From an uncultured Lewinella sp. (GTDB lineage Bacteria; Bacteroidota; Bacteroidia; Chitinophagales; Saprospiraceae), in the NCBI GenBank assembly GCA_937873655.1, contig CALMYQ010000125.1, positions 1 through 64,000 of the forward strand: DNA of 64,000 bases, in the 5' to 3' direction. The first letter of the stretch is position 1. Each line of letters opens with the position of its first letter. Below the pieces are notes generated by a model. The model saw nothing but the letters and a program-made list of their open reading frames with translations. It did no database searches and was not told where the DNA came from. Below are positions 35,973 to 44,765 of this stretch, in pieces. The position numbers and the translations under genes were made by a program.

Positions 35973-37199
35973 ATGATGGCAAAAGTACATCTTTTTGTTT
36001 TAATAGCAATTTTATTCCAATGGAATTGTGGAAATCAGGCGGTTAAAGCGAATGACCGGCCGTTGGAAACCCAACCGTCGGTCGGCGGGAGCCTTCTGAC
36101 CGGCGCCGAACGGATGGAGGAATACCTGCCCCTGCTCGAAGGGAAGAAGGTCAGCCTGGTGGTCAATCAGACTTCCATGGTCGGCAATACGCACCTGGTG
36201 GATACCTTGCTGGCATTGGGCATCCGGATCAATGCCGTTTTCTCGCCCGAACACGGATTCAGGGGTGAAGCCGATGCCGGTCAGCAAATTGCCGATTCAA
36301 GGGACCCCGGAACGGGCATTCAGCTGGTCTCGCTGTACGGCGCCAAACACAAACCCGCCCCCGAAGACCTGAAAGGAACGGATCTGCTGATCTTTGACAT
36401 CCAGGATGTCGGCGTCCGATTTTATACCTATATCTCCACCTTGCATTTTGTGATGGAGGCCGGAGCGGAAAATCACATTCCGGTGATGGTACTGGACCGG
36501 CCCAACCCGAACGGCCATTATGTGGACGGGCCGATGCTGGATACCGCTTATCGATCGTTTGTAGCCATGGACCCCGTGCCGGTCGTTTACGGACTGACCA
36601 TCGGGGAATACGCCCACATGGTCAACGGCGAAAGCTGGTTGGCCGGCGGCGAAAAATGCGACCTGACCGTTATTCCCTGCCTGAATTATACCCATCAGAC
36701 GGCTTATGAGCTGCCGGTGAAACCGTCGCCGAACCTGCCGAACATGCGATCGGTCTACCTGTACCCGTCAACCTGTTTTTTTGAAGGCACCACCGTCAGC
36801 GAAGGCCGCGGCACCAGCCAGCAATTCCAGGTTTACGGACATCCCGATTTCAAGGGCGGCAACCACATCTTCCTGCCGCAGTCTAAACCCGGCGCCATGA
36901 ACCCCAAACACAAAGGTCAACTCTGCTACGGTTATGACCTGACCAGGCTCGATCCGGATTCCATCCGGGCGGAAAAAAAGATCAACCTGCACTACCTGGT
37001 TGATTATTACCGGGAATTTCCCGACAAGGATAAATTCTTCCTGCCTTCCAATTATATCGATAAACTCGCCGGCGGCACGGCCCTCCGCGAGCAGATCCTT
37101 GCCGGGAGATCGGCCGATGAGATCAGGGCCTCCTGGCAAAAGGACCTGGAAGCCTACAAGGCGGTCCGGAAAAAATATCTGTTATACCCTGAAAACTAA
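35973..37199 (+). CDS. namZ: Exo-beta-N-acetylmuramidase NamZ family (DUF1343, GH171)
   Basis: This 408-residue exported enzyme matches DUF1343, in which NamZ enzymes release N-acetylmuramic acid from the non-reducing ends of peptidoglycan fragments. Hallmarks are FSPEHGFRGEADAG, DIQDVGVRFYTY, LDRPNPNG and EGRGTSQQF. The N-terminus (MMAKVHLFVLIAILFQWNC) is a signal or lipoprotein signal with a non-canonical box. The coding frame is open far upstream (to 34602), but that region is the reverse strand of the nuclease gene, and the family N-terminus begins here; 35976 is an alternative ATG. It is tail-to-tail with the TauE-like gene, and the two stop codons overlap by 3 bp. Confidence 0.9.
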   Translation: MMAKVHLFVLIAILFQWNCGNQAVKANDRPLETQPSVGGSLLTGAERMEEYLPLLEGKKVSLVVNQTSMVGNTHLVDTLLALGIRINAVFSPEHGFRGEADAGQQIADSRDPGTGIQLVSLYGAKHKPAPEDLKGTDLLIFDIQDVGVRFYTYISTLHFVMEAGAENHIPVMVLDRPNPNGHYVDGPMLDTAYRSFVAMDPVPVVYGLTIGEYAHMVNGESWLAGGEKCDLTVIPCLNYTHQTAYELPVKPSPNLPNMRSVYLYPSTCFFEGTTVSEGRGTSQQFQVYGHPDFKGGNHIFLPQSKPGAMNPKHKGQLCYGYDLTRLDPDSIRAEKKINLHYLVDYYREFPDKDKFFLPSNYIDKLAGGTALREQILAGRSADEIRASWQKDLEAYKAVRKKYLLYPEN

Positions 37200-37951
37200 A
37201 AGAACAACCGAAGGGCTACGATGAAGGTCATCCCGATCATAAAATACCGGAATTCCCTCTCCGGCAGCAGCCTGACGATCCGCATCCCGGCCCAGGCGCC
37301 GATCAAAATGGCCGGAAATGTGACCAGGTCGATCGGCAGGGATGACCAGGTAATGGTTTTCCATACAAAAATATGCAACGGGACCTTGAATAGGTTGATG
37401 AGCAGAAAAAACCAGGCGCCTGTACCCAGAAACTGATTTTTCGGCAGTGCAATGGCCAGCAGATAAACGGTCATAACAGGCCCCGCAGCATTGCCGATCA
37501 TCGTGCTGAAGCCGCCCAGCAGGCCAAAAACCGACCCGAATACCCACCCGCCGGTCAGCGCGGCGGATAACGGCCTTCTTTCCTGAATGATCATGAGCGC
37601 CAGGCTGGCAATGATCACCATGCCCATCATGCGTTTGAACAGCTCGTCGTTGATGTAAATGCCCACCACCATCGCCAGCAGGATCCCTGCGGCGGCAGCC
37701 GGGATAAGGCGCCAGATGAATCGCCAGTTGGCGTCCCGGTTGTAGAATTTCACCGCCATGATGTCCGCCATGACCAGCATCGGCAGGACGATCCCGGTGG
37801 ATGCCTTGCCGCCGAATATGCCCGCCATGAGCGGAACCGCCAGCATGCCGGCCCCCTTAACCCCCCCTTTGGCCATGCCGATCAGGGCCGCGCTTAAAAA
37901 AATCAGGAACCATTGGGAACCCGTGACGGATGAAAGCGATTGAATGATCAT
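37196..37951 (-). CDS. TauE/SafE-family membrane permease
   Basis: This 251-residue inner-membrane protein has about eight hydrophobic segments and the TauE/SafE duplicated motif: IGMAKGGVKGAGMLAVPLMA near the N-terminus and GGFSTMIGNAAGPVMTVYLL at the centre. The family exports small anions such as sulfite, sulfoacetate or other organosulfur compounds; nothing nearby identifies the substrate. The ATG at 37951 (MIIQSLSS) is preferred to the longer frame. Its stop codon (37196-37198) overlaps that of the convergent namZ gene. The divergent valS starts 94 bp upstream, so both promoters lie in 37952-38045. Confidence 0.9.
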   Translation of the reverse strand: MIIQSLSSVTGSQWFLIFLSAALIGMAKGGVKGAGMLAVPLMAGIFGGKASTGIVLPMLVMADIMAVKFYNRDANWRFIWRLIPAAAAGILLAMVVGIYINDELFKRMMGMVIIASLALMIIQERRPLSAALTGGWVFGSVFGLLGGFSTMIGNAAGPVMTVYLLAIALPKNQFLGTGAWFFLLINLFKVPLHIFVWKTITWSSLPIDLVTFPAILIGAWAGMRIVRLLPEREFRYFMIGMTFIVALRLFF

Positions 37952-38018
37952 AGGGCGCAAAATACGAACATTGGGACAGTAAGTGCTTTCTGTCACTTGT
38001 TCATTTTGCCAAACCCTG

Positions 38019-38026
38019 TATCTTTG
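38019..38026 (+). promoter_or_regulatory. Putative -7 box (TATCTTTG) of valS
   Basis: TATCTTTG fits TAnnTTTG and lies 19 nt before the ATG at 38046. A TTG (near 37998-38000) is the best -33 candidate, though not the full TTTG. Confidence 0.6.
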
Positions 38027-38045
38027 CCGCCTAAAATTAGCCGCG

Positions 38046-40772
38046 ATGTCGCTTTCCACACGATACAACCCGCAGGATACCGAAAGTAAATGGTACCGGT
38101 ACTGGATGGAGAAAAATTATTTCCATTCCGTTCCGGATGACAGAGAGCCTTTTTCCATCGTTATCCCGCCGCCCAACGTTACCGGTGTGCTGCATATGGG
38201 CCATATGCTCAACAACACCATCCAGGATATCCTGATCCGGAAAGCCCGGCTGGACGGCAAGAACGCCTGCTGGGTACCGGGTACCGATCATGCTTCCATC
38301 GCTACTGAAGCAAAGGTGGTGGGCATGCTGCGCGAACGCGGCATCAAAAAATCGGACCTTTCCCGCGACGAATTCTTCAAATACGCCTGGGAATGGAAAG
38401 AAAAATACGGCGGCATTATCCTGGAACAACTCAAAAAACTCGGCGCTTCCTGCGACTGGGAACGGACCCGCTTTACCATGGAGCCGTCCTTGTCAAAGGC
38501 CGTCATCCATGTGTTCAACGACCTGTACCGCAAAGGAAAGATCTACCGCGGACTGCGGATGACCAACTGGGACCCGGCCGCGAAAACGGTATTGTCCAAC
38601 GAAGAGGTCATTTATCAGGATGAGAACGCCAGGCTTTTCTACGTCAGTTACCGGATCGAAGGCTCGGATGATTCGGTGGTCATTGCTACCCAGCGCCCCG
38701 AAACCATCATGGCCGATACGGGCCTTGCCGTCAACCCGGATGACCCGAGGTACAAACACCTGCACGGCAAGCGGGTGATCGTCCCGCTGGTCGACCGGCC
38801 GGTACCGGTCATTGCGGATGCCTATGTCGATATCGAATTCGGAACGGGCGCCCTGAAGGTTACGCCGGCCCACGATCAGAACGACTACGACCTCGGGCAG
38901 AAATACCAGCTGGAGGTGATCGATATCCTTAACGAAGACGGTACCCTCAACGAATCCGCGCAGTTTTGCGTGGGTATGGACCGTTTTGAGGCCAGAAAGA
39001 GCATTGTCAAAGAACTGGAAGCCCGCGGCCACCTCGTCAAGGTGGAGGATTATCGCACCCGCCTGGGCCGTTCCGAGCGCACCAATTCCGTGGTAGAGCC
39101 GCGCCTGACTCTGCAGTGGTTCCTGGATATGAAGGATTTCGCCAAAACGGCCCTGGAAGCGGTCAGCAGCGGAGAGGTTCGGTTCTTTCCGGAGTCGCTC
39201 TGGAACATGTACCACAATTGGCTCAACGAGGACAATATCCGCGACTGGTGCATCTCCAGGCAGTTGTGGTGGGGGCAGCGGATCCCGGCCTGGTATTGTG
39301 AAGATCAGATCTTCGTTGCCGAATCGGAATCGGAAGCCCTGGAAGCCGCCAGAAAGGCCACCGGCCGCCCTGAACTGACCCTGCAGGATCTGAAGCAGGA
39401 TGAGGATGTGGTGGATACCTGGTTCTCTTCCTGGCTGTGGCCGATCTCCGTATTTGACGGTTTTGAAACCACGGAAGAACTCAAATATTACTACCCGACC
39501 AATGTCCTGGTGACGGGTTGGGACATCATGTTCTTTTGGGTTGCCCGCATGATCATGTCCGGTTACGAATGGTCGGAGGAATTGCTGGGCAGCGAGCACG
39601 TTGCCGCAAGAGGCCGTCAACCCTTCAGCGATGTTTATTTCACCGGCATGGTTCGGGACAACAAGCGCCGGAAGATGAGCAAATCGCTCGGCAATTCCCC
39701 GGATGCCTTGAAGCTGATCGAGAATTACGGCGCCGACGGGGTCAGGTTCGGCATGATGGCCAGTTCGGCCGCCGGCAATGATATCCTGTTCGATGCACCC
39801 TTTGACCAGGCTACCGGCGAGATCCTGAACGAGAGCAAACTTTGCGAGCAAGGCCGCAATTTTTGCAACAAGATGTGGAATGCACTCCGCCTGATCAAAG
39901 GATGGGAGGTGGTTGAAGCGCCCGTGAACGATGAAACGGCCCGGATCAACCGCCTGGCTGCCGAATGGCTGGACAATAAGCTGACGGAACTGATCGGCCG
40001 GATGGACAAGATGTTCGAATCCTATCGGTTGTCGGAAGCCATCATGGAACTGTATAAGTTCACCTGGGATGATTTCTGCTCCTGGTACCTGGAGATGATC
40101 AAACCTGAATACGGCGATCCCATCGATGCAGGCTCCCTGGAAACAACGCTTGGGCTGTTCGAAAAGCAGCTCACCTTGCTGCATCCTTTCATGCCGTTTG
40201 TCACCGAGGAATTGTGGCACCAGCTCTATGCGCGCGAAGCTGGGGACGACTGTATCGTCAGCTCCTGGCCGGCAGCCGGCGCGTTCGATGAAAAACTGAT
40301 CCAGGCGGTAGAATCGGCCAAGACCATCGTAACCGGCATCCGCGAAATCCGGAACGACAAAGGCATCAAGAACAAGGACGCCGTAAAGGTTGTCGCTCAA
40401 CCCGGCTCAGGCATCAGCAGCCTCCTCGGCCGCAACGGCCTGAAGGAAATGATCTCCAAAATGGCCAACCTGGAATCGCTGGAATTATCGGATGAAGAAC
40501 CCGCAAATGCCGTCTCCTTCCTGGCAGGTACCGATAAATTCTACGTGGTGCTGGAACAGGAAATCGACACGGAGGAGGAATGCCAGCGCCTTCAGAAAGA
40601 ACAGGAATACCTGGAGGGATTTGTCCGCTCAGTAGAAAAGAAATTATCCAATGAAGGCTTCGTGGGCAAGGCTCCGGCCGCCGTTGTAGAAGCTGAACGC
40701 AAAAAACTTGCGGACGGGCAGACCAAACTGAATAATATATTGGATACCCGCCGCGAATTGGGCTGCTTGTAA
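38046..40772 (+). CDS. valS: Valine-tRNA ligase
   Basis: This 908-residue class I aminoacyl-tRNA synthetase charges tRNA-Val. The HIGH-like motif is VLHMGHML (residues about 48-55), KMSKS is RRKMSKSLGNS (about 545), the tryptophan-containing WDPAAKTVLS segment is present, and an editing (CP1) domain carries TQRPETIMADT. The C-terminal tRNA-binding domain is followed by the ValRS coiled-coil arm (LEQEIDTEEECQRLQKEQEY to LDTRRELG). The length is normal for the bacterial enzyme. The ATG at 38046 is preferred because the -7 box lies just upstream; the frame continues further 5' but without family residues. Confidence 0.97.
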   Translation: MSLSTRYNPQDTESKWYRYWMEKNYFHSVPDDREPFSIVIPPPNVTGVLHMGHMLNNTIQDILIRKARLDGKNACWVPGTDHASIATEAKVVGMLRERGIKKSDLSRDEFFKYAWEWKEKYGGIILEQLKKLGASCDWERTRFTMEPSLSKAVIHVFNDLYRKGKIYRGLRMTNWDPAAKTVLSNEEVIYQDENARLFYVSYRIEGSDDSVVIATQRPETIMADTGLAVNPDDPRYKHLHGKRVIVPLVDRPVPVIADAYVDIEFGTGALKVTPAHDQNDYDLGQKYQLEVIDILNEDGTLNESAQFCVGMDRFEARKSIVKELEARGHLVKVEDYRTRLGRSERTNSVVEPRLTLQWFLDMKDFAKTALEAVSSGEVRFFPESLWNMYHNWLNEDNIRDWCISRQLWWGQRIPAWYCEDQIFVAESESEALEAARKATGRPELTLQDLKQDEDVVDTWFSSWLWPISVFDGFETTEELKYYYPTNVLVTGWDIMFFWVARMIMSGYEWSEELLGSEHVAARGRQPFSDVYFTGMVRDNKRRKMSKSLGNSPDALKLIENYGADGVRFGMMASSAAGNDILFDAPFDQATGEILNESKLCEQGRNFCNKMWNALRLIKGWEVVEAPVNDETARINRLAAEWLDNKLTELIGRMDKMFESYRLSEAIMELYKFTWDDFCSWYLEMIKPEYGDPIDAGSLETTLGLFEKQLTLLHPFMPFVTEELWHQLYAREAGDDCIVSSWPAAGAFDEKLIQAVESAKTIVTGIREIRNDKGIKNKDAVKVVAQPGSGISSLLGRNGLKEMISKMANLESLELSDEEPANAVSFLAGTDKFYVVLEQEIDTEEECQRLQKEQEYLEGFVRSVEKKLSNEGFVGKAPAAVVEAERKKLADGQTKLNNILDTRRELGCL

Positions 40773-40791
40773 CCATGGGGGCGAAACCCGG

Positions 40792-40844
40792 TAACTTCGA
40801 CCCCCGGTAACTGAGCGGAGTCGAAGTTAGCGGAGTCGAAGTTA
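40792..40844. repeat. GTCGAAGTTA palindromic repeat between convergent genes
   Basis: TAACTTCGAC (40792-40801) is complementary to GTCGAAGTTA at 40820-40829, and a second GTCGAAGTTA copy follows at 40835-40844, each preceded by AGCGGA. The last copy supplies the stop codon of the minus-strand cytochrome-like gene. Repeats with the core GAGCGGAGTCGAAG are widespread intergenic elements in Bacteroidota (recalled, not searched). As a hairpin between two gene ends it could serve as a bidirectional terminator. Confidence 0.8.
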
Positions 40845-41282
40845 AAACCAGCCGGCGCCCAGATTCCGGAACGGCCAGGGAATGCCCGCCAGGAGCAATA
40901 CGAGCCCGGCCAGGTAGAAAAGCGCCAGGATTTTGAAGCCTTTGGCATCCGGCGCTGAGCGCTTGGACCGGCTGTAGCCCATGGTGATCAAGGCCACGGC
41001 CAGCGCCATCAGGGTCACGTGTTCCACAGAGAAAAAGCGGGTAACGGGATCCTTCATCATATTGGCCCCGAAGGCCACTTTAGGACTCACAAAATAGAGG
41101 ATGACACCCAGCAGCAACTGCAAATGGGTGACGATGAGCGCGAAAAGCGCCAGCCGCTGCTTTTTGGGCTCAAACGGCGATTTTTTCTGCCATTTGTTCC
41201 AGGCTTGGACGATGGCAGCAACGATCAGCAGTAAAATGACCCATCGTAATCCCGAATGGGCCTGGCGAAGAATAACGTACAT
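40842..41282 (-). CDS. Four-TM cytochrome-b-like membrane protein
   Basis: This 146-residue protein consists of four hydrophobic helices. It has histidines at the start of TM1 (RQAHSGLRW), in TM2 (IVTHLQLLLG) and before TM3 (SVEHVTLMAL), a layout that fits a small b-type heme protein; Bacteroidota homologues are often named 'cytochrome b'. Heme binding and the redox partner are inferred only. It lies 26 bp after the Sua5-like gene on the same strand and probably shares its transcript. Its stop codon is provided by the palindromic repeat at 40792-40844. Confidence 0.7.
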   Translation of the reverse strand: MYVILRQAHSGLRWVILLLIVAAIVQAWNKWQKKSPFEPKKQRLALFALIVTHLQLLLGVILYFVSPKVAFGANMMKDPVTRFFSVEHVTLMALAVALITMGYSRSKRSAPDAKGFKILALFYLAGLVLLLAGIPWPFRNLGAGWF

Positions 41283-41308
41283 GCGTTTTTTGCGGGCTAA
41301 GATAGTAT

Positions 41309-41869
41309 TTATTCCCGCAGAAATTCAAACTCATCCTTCCTCGTAAGGCGGACCATGACAGAAGGCTCACCGTGGGCTTTTTCACCCTGCCTGAATTTGG
41401 TCACATAATCCACCGCTTCGATCACATCCGAGCTGACAGCGCCGAAATGCGACGGCAGCGTACTGCCTTCCCTCCAGGCGTAAATTGAGGCGATCGGCCT
41501 GCCCAGGGCGCCGATCAGGTCCCGGCAATATTCGTCCTGAACGACGCGGAAAGCTGCCGAACGGCCGTTCACCAATACGTCAACCGGAAGCTGCCTGACC
41601 TTGTCGAAAAGAATGGTCAACGGCCTGACATGGTAAACCAGCAAGGTCTCGATCCGGGGGTGAACATGGGCTACATACTCCTTGAGCATGTCCACGGAAT
41701 TGACCAGGATTTCAAGGGAGGCAGATGGCCGGAAACGGAGCAGCCGCTTCAGGGCCACAGGGTCAGATACATCGCAGCCGATACTCCATAGGGTGTCGGT
41801 AGGGAACAGGATAACGCCGCTGTTTTCGAGTGTGGCGACGGCGCCTGCGAGATCGTAGTGTTGAACCAT
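41309..41869 (-). CDS. Sua5/YciO/YrdC-family protein
   Basis: This protein of about 186 residues carries the family core, which in active members makes L-threonylcarbamoyladenylate for t6A37 of tRNA. The N-terminal GVILFPTDTLWSIGCDVSD matches the TDTxYGLGxD motif. The next element usually reads K-x-RP with a following PL; here it is LLRFRPSASLEILV, so the lysine is replaced by Arg and the proline-leucine pair is absent. The later RPIASIYAWREG and HFGAVSSDV positions correspond to the PSANxSG region, again divergent. It is therefore a divergent paralogue, possibly not the essential TsaC. The start is uncertain: ATGs at 41899 and 41890 are also in frame. Confidence 0.8.
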   Translation of the reverse strand: MVQHYDLAGAVATLENSGVILFPTDTLWSIGCDVSDPVALKRLLRFRPSASLEILVNSVDMLKEYVAHVHPRIETLLVYHVRPLTILFDKVRQLPVDVLVNGRSAAFRVVQDEYCRDLIGALGRPIASIYAWREGSTLPSHFGAVSSDVIEAVDYVTKFRQGEKAHGEPSVMVRLTRKDEFEFLRE

Positions 41870-42364
41870 AGAGGTTTCATTTGTAAACATTGTCCACATA
41901 GCATGCTTGTTTGAATAAGGGCGTTTTCCTGGAATCATGGGATATCCCGGCCGGGGTAACCATCGCCCCGGCGGGTATTAAAGATTGTTCACCGGGGCTG
42001 TAGGTTGTACAGCCTCAGGCTTCCTTCCATCCATCAACATGAAGAGTTCGGCTATTCAGGATCGGCGGGGATCCGTTATGCCGTCATAGGGAGTGAACCT
42101 TGCTGCTGCCGGTCGAAATCGAGGGGGATGACTTAATGTCGGTCAATATACCATTTCTGGAAATAATATTCGCCGGCAGCCGATTCTTTAAAACTTTCGT
42201 TATATTGTGTGTTAGTCCTTATGTCAAAATTCTCATTATAAACTCTTTTTTTTGCGTAGTATTGTTCTGGATTGCAATTTTCATACTTTCACATGAGAAA
42301 ACGTAAAATCTTGAGCTCTGAAAACGCGTTCACTGAATACCTGTGTTGCAACAAACATCCGGCT
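41870..42364. other. Intergenic region with a GC-rich hairpin and an AT-rich leader
   Basis: This 495-bp gap separates divergent genes. A GC-rich imperfect hairpin (CCCGGCCGGGG at 41946-41956 with CCCCGGCGGG at 41966-41975) lies on the Sua5 side. The half nearer the PKD gene (about 42160-42300) is AT-rich and probably holds its promoter. A 68-codon open frame at 42100-42306 has a hydrophobic end but no recognisable family or convincing start. No RNA gene was seen. Confidence 0.5.
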
Positions 42365-44653
42365 ATGAACTGGAAGAACATCCGAAATCAAAATCCCTGG
42401 AATACCGGTTTTTTGCGCCTGTTTTTCCTGGCTTTAATCCTCCCTGCCGTTGTCCCGCTCTGGGGCAGGCATATCATCGGGGGAAATATCACTTATGAAT
42501 GCCTGGGCAATAATACCTACCGGTTTGTATTGACCATGTACCGCGACTGCTTTTGCACGGATTGCGCTGATTTTGACCCCATCGCTCACATCGGCGTTTA
42601 TCGTTGCGGCGGTTCCATCAATTGCAATAACCTGGGGCAGAACAGCACCTTCCGCACCGTTGACGTACCCTTGTCCGGTACGCCCCGTAACGTGGAACGA
42701 CCGGATTATCCCTGCCTGATCCCGCCGGATGTCTGCGTGGAAGAAGCGTCTTATATCTGGCAAATGGTGCTGCCGCAATCCGCTGAAAGTTACCATATCT
42801 CCTATCAGCGCTGCTGCCGGAACATTACCATCAGCAACATTATAGCTCCGCAAAACGCGGGCGCTACCTATACCATCGAAATAACGCCGACAGCCCAGCA
42901 GGTCTGCAATAACAGCCCGGTATTCAACAGTTTCCCGCCGACCGTTATCTGCGCCAACCAACCATTTACCTACGACCACTCGGCTACCGATCCCGACGGG
43001 GATTTGCTGGTTTACGAATTCTGCAGCCCGCTGCTCGGCGGCGGCCCTATCCTGGACGGCCTTTCCTTTTCTTCCTGCGACGGCGCCGCGCCCGACCCCG
43101 CCTGCCCGCCTCCATACGACAACGTCAGCTTCAAGGCGCCGGCCTATACCCCCGCATTCCCCATGGGCGGCGACCCACCGGTCACCATCAACCCGTTCAC
43201 CGGCATCATATCCGGTACGCCCACCACGCTGGGCCAGTTCGTGGTAGGGGTCTGCGTGTCGGAGTACCGCAACGGTGAACTGCTCAGCCGGGTTTTTCGC
43301 GACTTCCAGTTCAATGTGGCCAATTGCGATCCAACGGTGGTTGCGGACATCAAAGAGGACAAGATCATTGACGACCAGGAATTCCTGATCCAGTCCTGCG
43401 GGGAATACACCATCAACTTTGTCAACCAGAGCTACCAGCAGAACTTCATCAAGAGCCACCGCTGGGAGTTCAATATCAATAACTCCATCCAGACCTTCAC
43501 CGACTGGAGCCCGACGGTCACCTTCCCCGGTGTCGGTAATTATACGGGCCGCCTGATGGTCAACCCCGGTCAGGATTGCGGTGATACGGCTTTTATCTTC
43601 GTCAATATTTTCCCGGAAATAGACGCGGATTTCAAGTTCGAATACGATACCTGCCGCGCCGGCCCGGTGAAATTTACCGACTTGTCCACAACCGGCTCGT
43701 GCTGCCTGACCCATTGGGGGTGGGACTTCGGGGACAATACCGCCTCGACCGAGAAAAACCCGTCGCACCTGTACCGTCAGCCCGGCAATATCCCGGTTAC
43801 CTTGTCGGTGCGGGATACCAATAAATGCGTCGATGAGATTACCAAGGTGATCCCTTATTTCCCGGTACCCTCGCTCATCATCATATCGCCGAACACCTAT
43901 AACGGCTGCGCGCCGGCGGATATCTTCTTCGACAACCTTTCGTTCCCGATCGATGAGACCTATTCCATCCTGTGGGACTTCGGCGACGGCGGCACGGGTA
44001 CGGACATCAGCCCGTCCTATACCTATATGGACCCCGGCACCTATTCGGTCGGGGTGGAGATCACCTCGCCGATCGGCTGCATGACCGATACCTTTTTCAA
44101 AGACCTGATCACCATTCTGCCTGCGCCCGAGGCCGGGTTTTCCTACACGCCGGAGGATCCGAGCAACCTCGATCCGAAGGTGTTTTTCAAGGATGAATCA
44201 ACAGGCGCCAACGGCTGGATCTGGGATTTCGGCACAGGGGTGCGCAGTTCGGTGCCCAATCCGATGTACACCTTCCCGGATACAGGGATGTTCGAAGTCC
44301 AGCAAATCGTGGTTCATCCCAGCGGCTGCCGCGATACCCTGAGCAGGATTATCGATATCAGACCCGAAGTGCGGTATCATTTGCCAAACGCCTTTACGCC
44401 GAATAACGACGGCACCAACGACGTATACAAAGGCGTCGGCATATTGCCCGGCCTGCGCAGTTTCAACATGACCATCTGGAACCGCTGGGGTGAAATGATC
44501 TTCGAAACCGACGACCCCGACGAGGGCTGGAACGGCCTCAAAAACAACTCGGGCAAGGAGGCCCCCAACGGCATCTACCTGGTCATGGTGAGTTATACCG
44601 CGCCCAGGGGGGAAACCTATTACCTGAAAGCCTACGCCACCCTCATCCGCTGA
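42365..44653 (+). CDS. PKD-domain protein with gliding-motility-type (type B) T9SS C-terminal domain
   Basis: This 762-residue surface protein begins with a hydrophobic segment (FLRLFFLALILPAVVPLWG). A cysteine-rich N-terminal region follows (about 35-330: YECLGNNTYRFVLTMYRDC, DACPPP-like segments, and a putative-Ig-like TINPFTGIISGTPTTLGQF). Several PKD domains come next (about 345-660), with WDFGDN, LWDFGDGG and WDFGTG core motifs. The last 80 residues are a CHU_C/gliding-motility-type C-terminal domain: LPNAFTPNNDGTNDVYKG, then WNRWGEMIFETDD and NGIYLVMV. Type B C-terminal domains direct secretion through the T9SS, often with surface attachment by partner proteins. The ATG at 42365 is chosen for the signal peptide. 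A promoter in the AT-rich leader is likely. Confidence 0.9.
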   Translation: MNWKNIRNQNPWNTGFLRLFFLALILPAVVPLWGRHIIGGNITYECLGNNTYRFVLTMYRDCFCTDCADFDPIAHIGVYRCGGSINCNNLGQNSTFRTVDVPLSGTPRNVERPDYPCLIPPDVCVEEASYIWQMVLPQSAESYHISYQRCCRNITISNIIAPQNAGATYTIEITPTAQQVCNNSPVFNSFPPTVICANQPFTYDHSATDPDGDLLVYEFCSPLLGGGPILDGLSFSSCDGAAPDPACPPPYDNVSFKAPAYTPAFPMGGDPPVTINPFTGIISGTPTTLGQFVVGVCVSEYRNGELLSRVFRDFQFNVANCDPTVVADIKEDKIIDDQEFLIQSCGEYTINFVNQSYQQNFIKSHRWEFNINNSIQTFTDWSPTVTFPGVGNYTGRLMVNPGQDCGDTAFIFVNIFPEIDADFKFEYDTCRAGPVKFTDLSTTGSCCLTHWGWDFGDNTASTEKNPSHLYRQPGNIPVTLSVRDTNKCVDEITKVIPYFPVPSLIIISPNTYNGCAPADIFFDNLSFPIDETYSILWDFGDGGTGTDISPSYTYMDPGTYSVGVEITSPIGCMTDTFFKDLITILPAPEAGFSYTPEDPSNLDPKVFFKDESTGANGWIWDFGTGVRSSVPNPMYTFPDTGMFEVQQIVVHPSGCRDTLSRIIDIRPEVRYHLPNAFTPNNDGTNDVYKGVGILPGLRSFNMTIWNRWGEMIFETDDPDEGWNGLKNNSGKEAPNGIYLVMVSYTAPRGETYYLKAYATLIR

Positions 44654-44699
44654 CGGCGCCAAACGCACAGAGCCGTGATAGAAAAAAAGGAACAAAAGG

Positions 44700-44730
44700 T
44701 TTGGTCAAATAAAAAATAGCTTTACCTTTG
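44700..44730 (+). promoter_or_regulatory. Bacteroidota-type promoter of rplS
   Basis: TTTG (44700-44703) and TACCTTTG (44723-44730) are 19 nt apart, matching the Bacteroidota housekeeping promoter pattern TTTG-N19-TAnnTTTG exactly. The leader to the rplS ATG is about 30 nt. Confidence 0.85.
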
Positions 44731-44765
44731 CACCGCTTTAAAAAGGACCTAAATATTCAAGGACA

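Noticed and set aside
42100..42306. 68-codon open frame before the PKD gene
   Set aside because: No recognisable family, hydrophobic only at its end, and overlaps the likely promoter/leader of the next gene.
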